This document shows positions 60,986 to 64,000 of a stretch of DNA of 64,000 bases, piece by piece (the stretch's first letter is position 1; each line of letters begins with the position of its first letter). This DNA comes from Microbacterium ginsengisoli (GTDB taxonomy: Bacteria > Actinomycetota > Actinomycetes > Actinomycetales > Microbacteriaceae). The notes under the pieces are model-generated. The model saw nothing but the letters and a program-made list of their open reading frames with translations, was not told where the DNA came from and made no database searches. The stretch spans positions 62,001-126,000 of the forward strand of contig NZ_JYIY01000073.1 in assembly GCF_000956535.1 (NCBI RefSeq), given 5' to 3'. The translations under genes and the position numbers were made by a program.

Positions 60986-61010
60986 ATCTTAGCGCACGTC
61001 GCATTACGCT
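60986..61010. promoter_or_regulatory. divergent -10 elements of the helicase and aldose epimerase genes
   Basis: TAAGAT on the minus strand (60991-60986) is a likely -10 for the helicase, placing its start near 60979, just before the attenuator. TACGCT on the plus strand (61005-61010) is six bases before the epimerase ATG, giving a leaderless mRNA. Confidence 0.5.
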
Positions 61011-61016
61011 GAAGAC

Positions 61017-61925
61017 ATGAGTGCTGCGCCGGCCACGGGCATCCCGTTTCACATCGGTCGGGGCGCGGTCTCGGCGTCCATCGCCCCCGTCGGCGCGGCG
61101 CTGCGCGCGGTGACGGTCGACGGCGTCGATCTCGTGCCCGGCTACCCCGATGAGCTGCCCACACCCGCTGCGTGCGGGGTCGTGCTGGTGCCGTGGCCGA
61201 ACCGTGTGCGTGCCGGAGCCTGGAGCCAGCGCGACCGCAGCTACCAGCTCGCGCTCTCCGAGCCTCAGCTGGGCAACGCCTCGCACGGGCTGCTGCGCTT
61301 CGCCACGTATGCAGCCGACGAGGTCGCCCCGGACAGCGTCACCCTGCGGGCACCGGTCGTGCCCCAGACCGGCTATCCGTTCCACCTCGAGACGCGCGTC
61401 ACGTATCGCGTCGCGGAGCGCGGGATCGAGGTACGTCATGAGATCACCAATGTCGGCGGAGAGGACGCGCCCGTCGCCGTCGGAACGCATCCGTACCTGC
61501 AGATCTCGGATGTCGCGACCTCCGACCTGACCGTCGAGATCGACGCCGCGACCCGCTATCTGCTCGACGACCGCAAGCTGCCCGTCGGTACCGCCCCGGT
61601 CGATGCCGCCCACGACCTGCGCACACCGCGTCGGGTCGGCGACCTCGACATCGACACCGCGTACGCCGACCCGGTGCGCGACGACGAGGGGCGCATCCAC
61701 GGGCTGCTGCGCGCCCCGGACGGACGCACCGTCGACCTCTGGGCGGGCGAGGGCTTCACCCACCTGCAGGCCTTCACCACCGACCGTTTCCCCGGCACCC
61801 CCGTCGCGATCGCGATCGAGCCGATGACGGCACCCGCCGACGCCCTCAACTCGGGCGATGGGCTGCGCTGGCTGGCGCCCGGTGAGAGCTGGCGATTGGT
61901 CTGGGGCATCGATCTCGTCGTGTGA
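61017..61925 (+). CDS. aldose 1-epimerase family protein
   Basis: Mutarotase-like protein of 302 residues. LVPWPNRVRAGAW corresponds to the substrate-binding Arg region, NASHGLLRFATY has the catalytic His, and the late VAIAIEPMTAPADALNSGDG carries the catalytic Glu. EVRHEITNVGGEDAPVAVGTHPYL is also family typical. It interconverts sugar anomers. Own leaderless promoter. Confidence 0.92.
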   Translation: MSAAPATGIPFHIGRGAVSASIAPVGAALRAVTVDGVDLVPGYPDELPTPAACGVVLVPWPNRVRAGAWSQRDRSYQLALSEPQLGNASHGLLRFATYAADEVAPDSVTLRAPVVPQTGYPFHLETRVTYRVAERGIEVRHEITNVGGEDAPVAVGTHPYLQISDVATSDLTVEIDAATRYLLDDRKLPVGTAPVDAAHDLRTPRRVGDLDIDTAYADPVRDDEGRIHGLLRAPDGRTVDLWAGEGFTHLQAFTTDRFPGTPVAIAIEPMTAPADALNSGDGLRWLAPGESWRLVWGIDLVV

Positions 61926-62005
61926 CCACGGATGACGACACCCCGCGCGTCGGGGGAATGGCGATGGATGCCGCGCGGTTGCGGCCTCCTCGGAAAGGAA
62001 CTCCC

Positions 62006-62929
62006 ATGAAGTCAGTGCAGATCGTGAGCTGGGGCACCACCGACGACCTCGAAGTGCGGGACATCCCCACGCCCGAGGCGGGCGCCGGACAGGTGCGGGT
62101 GAAGGTGCAGGCGACGGGACTCAACCCCGTCGATTGGAAGATCATCGAGGTGATGCAGGACAAGCCGGGCGGCTATGGCGCCCACATCGTGCTGCCGTCG
62201 GGCAACGGCAACGACTACGCCGGTGTCGTCGACCAGGTCGGCGAGGGTGTCACGGGGGTCTCCGTCGGTGATGCGGTCTTCGGCGGCAGCCGCTACTTCG
62301 CGCAGGCCGAGTACGTCGTCGACGACGCCGGCAGCGTCATCCCGATCCCCGACGGGCTCACCGTCGCGCAGGCCGGCGGACTCGACATCGTCGGCCGCAC
62401 GGCTGTGGCGAGCGTCCGTCAGGTCGCACCACAGGCGGGCGAGACCGTGCTCGTCTCGGCGGCCGCGGGCGGCGTTGGCGTCATCGCCGCGCAGCTGGTC
62501 CGCCTCGCGGGAGCCCGCGTGATCGGCACGGCGAGCCCTGCCAACCACGGCTACCTCACCGAACTCGGCATCGAGCCGGTCGCCTACGGAGACGGACTCG
62601 TCGAGCGTCTGCGCGAGCTCGCGCCCGAGGGCATCGACGCGGTGCTCGACAACCAGGGTCGCGCGACCCTCGAGGCCGCGGTCGAGCTCGGCGTGCCGAC
62701 CGGACGCATCAACACGATCGCGGAGCACTCCTTCGCGGCGCAGCACGGCATCTCCTCCGTCGGCGGCGCGAAAGCCGACAATAAAGACCTGGCCGAGCTC
62801 GCCGGCCGCATCGCCGCGGGCGAGATCCTCTTCCCGATCGACTCGGTGTACCCGCTCGATCAGGTGACAGCGGCCTACGCGCACCTGAAGGCGGGCCACC
62901 TGCGCGGCAAGGTCGTGCTCGAACCGTGA
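62006..62929 (+). CDS. NADPH:quinone oxidoreductase-like zinc-independent alcohol dehydrogenase
   Basis: MDR-superfamily protein of 307 residues. Features are GQVRVKVQATGLNPVDWKI at the start, GNDYAGVVDQVGEGV, and the nucleotide-binding VLVSAAAGGVGVIAAQLVRLAGA. It lacks the Zn-binding Cys residues of alcohol dehydrogenases. Expected to reduce quinones or other electrophiles with NADPH. AAAGGAA precedes the ATG. Confidence 0.92.
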   Translation: MKSVQIVSWGTTDDLEVRDIPTPEAGAGQVRVKVQATGLNPVDWKIIEVMQDKPGGYGAHIVLPSGNGNDYAGVVDQVGEGVTGVSVGDAVFGGSRYFAQAEYVVDDAGSVIPIPDGLTVAQAGGLDIVGRTAVASVRQVAPQAGETVLVSAAAGGVGVIAAQLVRLAGARVIGTASPANHGYLTELGIEPVAYGDGLVERLRELAPEGIDAVLDNQGRATLEAAVELGVPTGRINTIAEHSFAAQHGISSVGGAKADNKDLAELAGRIAAGEILFPIDSVYPLDQVTAAYAHLKAGHLRGKVVLEP

Positions 62930-62935
62930 GCACGG

Positions 62936-62971
62936 AGTCGGGTCGGCGCGCAGAGCCGCGTCGTCCCGACT
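62936..62971. terminator. hairpin between quinone oxidoreductase and YCII genes
   Basis: AGTCGGG and CCCGACT outer arms with a smaller CGGC/GCCG inside. It lies just after the plus-strand stop, between convergent genes. Confidence 0.55.
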
Positions 62972-63009
62972 GCTGCGGCCGGCCCCCTGCTGCGCTCGGC
63001 GCGTCGCGC

Positions 63010-63348
63010 TCAGTCCGCGGGCGGGCCGAGCAGCGGCCGCAGCTCGAGGCGGCGGTTGCACGCGCGTGAACCCTCGATCATCAGGGTGCGCGCGGCATCC
63101 TCATCGTCCGCCTCGATGATCCAGAACCCCGACGTCCACTCGGGCGCCTCGACGAGAGGTCCGTCGACGAGCACCGGATCGGCGCCGCGACCGTCGATGA
63201 GAACGGATGCCGCAGGATGCGCGAGGCCCGCCCCGAACACCCAGTGGCCGCCGTCGACGAGCGCTTGGTTGAAGACGTCGATCGCGGCCATCTCCTCAGG
63301 CGTCGCCGACGAGCTGCGACTGTCGACCACGTTCACCAGGAACTGCAT
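63010..63348 (-). CDS. YCII-related domain protein
   Basis: A 112-residue ferredoxin-like fold protein of the YCII/DGPF group. MQFLVNVVDSRS begins the domain, FNQALVDGGHWVFGAGLAHP contains the conserved His, and GFWIIEADDEDAARTL the conserved C-terminal block. Members often precede sigma factor genes (ECF41-like), but none is beside it here. GAGGAT upstream of the ATG. Function unknown. Confidence 0.88.
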   Translation of the reverse strand: MQFLVNVVDSRSSSATPEEMAAIDVFNQALVDGGHWVFGAGLAHPAASVLIDGRGADPVLVDGPLVEAPEWTSGFWIIEADDEDAARTLMIEGSRACNRRLELRPLLGPPAD

Positions 63349-63392
63349 GGGGTGATCATCCTCCCGGAGCCGGCGCCGCGCCACTCGTCCGG

Positions 63393-64000
63393 TCAGTGCG
63401 CGGGGCTCGCCTCCGCCACGGCCGAGGTCTTCGCCGCCCGACGCGCCTGACGACGCTCCTTGGCACCCTCGACGAGGTTGTAGAGCGTCGGCAGCACGAG
63501 CAGGGTGAGAAGCGTCGACGACACGAGCCCGCCGATCACGATGATCGCGAGCGGCTGCGAGATGAACCCGCCGTGCCCGGTGATGCCGAGCGCCATCGGG
63601 GTCAGCGCGAAGATCGTCGCGAGCGCCGTCATGAGGATCGGGCGCAGACGCCGCGAGCCGCCGGCGATGACGGCGTCGTGGGCCGAGAGACCCTTCTCGC
63701 GGTACTGGTTGACGAGGTCGACGAGCACGATCGCGTTCGTCACGACGATGCCGATGAGCATCAACACGCCGATGAGAGACGCGACACCGAGCGGCACGCC
63801 CGTGACGACCTGCAGGATGATGGCACCGGTCGCGGCGAACGGCACCGACACCAGCAGCAGCAGCGGCTGACGCAGCGACTTGAAGGTCGCGACCATGACG
63901 ATGTAGACGATGAGGATGGCCGCGAGCAGTGCGAGCCCGAGCTGCGAGAACGCCGACGACTGATCGGAGGCGACACCGCCGATCGTGGCGGTCGCGCCAC
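63393..64000 (-). CDS. RND-family efflux permease (AcrB/HAE1-like), C-terminal part
   Basis: The last 202 residues of a large inner-membrane pump. The frame stays open to the window edge. Visible are ALLAAILIVYIVMVATFKSL, the helix pair around GVLMLIGIVVTNAIVLVDLV, and the conserved GGSRRLRPILMTALATIFAL then TPMALGITGHG and PLAIIVIGGLVSSTLLTLLV. These are the C-terminal helices 9-12 of AcrB-type proteins, which use the proton gradient. About 800 residues lie outside the window. Confidence 0.95.
   Translation of the reverse strand, partial: GATATIGGVASDQSSAFSQLGLALLAAILIVYIVMVATFKSLRQPLLLLVSVPFAATGAIILQVVTGVPLGVASLIGVLMLIGIVVTNAIVLVDLVNQYREKGLSAHDAVIAGGSRRLRPILMTALATIFALTPMALGITGHGGFISQPLAIIVIGGLVSSTLLTLLVLPTLYNLVEGAKERRQARRAAKTSAVAEASPAH

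Overview
The window is high-GC DNA with dense, often ATGA-overlapping genes, many GTG starts and many apparently leaderless transcripts. Gene content fits an actinobacterium, most likely the Microbacteriaceae (Microbacterium or a close relative): BioQ-type biotin control, a RamA-like acetate regulator, a DUF3516 helicase, an Rv2578c-type radical SAM protein, an LpqI-like GH3 lipoprotein and a Glu-Asp-Phe tRNA cluster. No phage, insertion sequence, CRISPR array or plasmid feature was seen. It reads as ordinary chromosome with several transport and catabolic modules.

Layout. 1-4 kb: hpt (cut by the edge), tilS, ppa, a Tat-type M23 peptidase and tRNA-Glu, tRNA-Asp, tRNA-Phe. 4-8.5 kb: acetate module (acs, satP, divergent RamA-like regulator) and a short-chain dehydrogenase. 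8.5-14 kb: a CitA/DcuS-type two-component system divergent from a NitT/TauT-type ABC importer. 14-16.5 kb: biotin ECF importer bioYMN divergent from bioQ, with two operator palindromes between them. 16.5-24.5 kb: acyl-CoA synthetase, GT2-GtrA glycosyltransferase, glutaredoxin, an aldehyde dehydrogenase plus GMC oxidoreductase pair and proline iminopeptidase. 24.5-31.7 kb: CPA1 antiporter, a resolvase-like protein lacking its catalytic serine, tag, acyl-CoA oxidase, recQ. 31.7-37.1 kb: a sugar-acid operon (SAF-domain dehydrogenase, FadR-type regulator, MHS transporter, DUF1537 kinase, ABM-fold protein) with a clear promoter and operator. 37-46 kb: GH3 lipoprotein, DUF3516 helicase, GNAT, pirin and a large secreted subtilase. 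46-49.3 kb: YkoEDC-type ECF importer. 49.4-56.4 kb: acyl-CoA dehydrogenase, a second CitA/DcuS-type system and divergent tctCBA. 56.4-64 kb: D,D-carboxypeptidase, radical SAM protein, DEAD-box helicase with a repetitive N-terminal tail, aldose epimerase, quinone oxidoreductase, YCII protein and the end of an RND permease.

The genes act mainly as local modules, each pairing a regulator with a transporter or pathway: acetate, biotin, sugar acid, and two carboxylate-sensor/transporter pairs. Signals running across the modules are a TANNNT-N6-RTG start arrangement at roughly a dozen genes (leaderless mRNAs) and a strongly recurring GGATGCC/GGCATCC word. That word includes three perfect copies of the 16-bp palindrome GGATGCCGCGGCATCC in unrelated contexts. 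No gene-free stretch exceeds 300 bases. The largest gaps (3390-3645, 36998-37232, 60795-61016, 29484-29695) hold promoters, operators, a likely attenuator and a short repeat, as listed.
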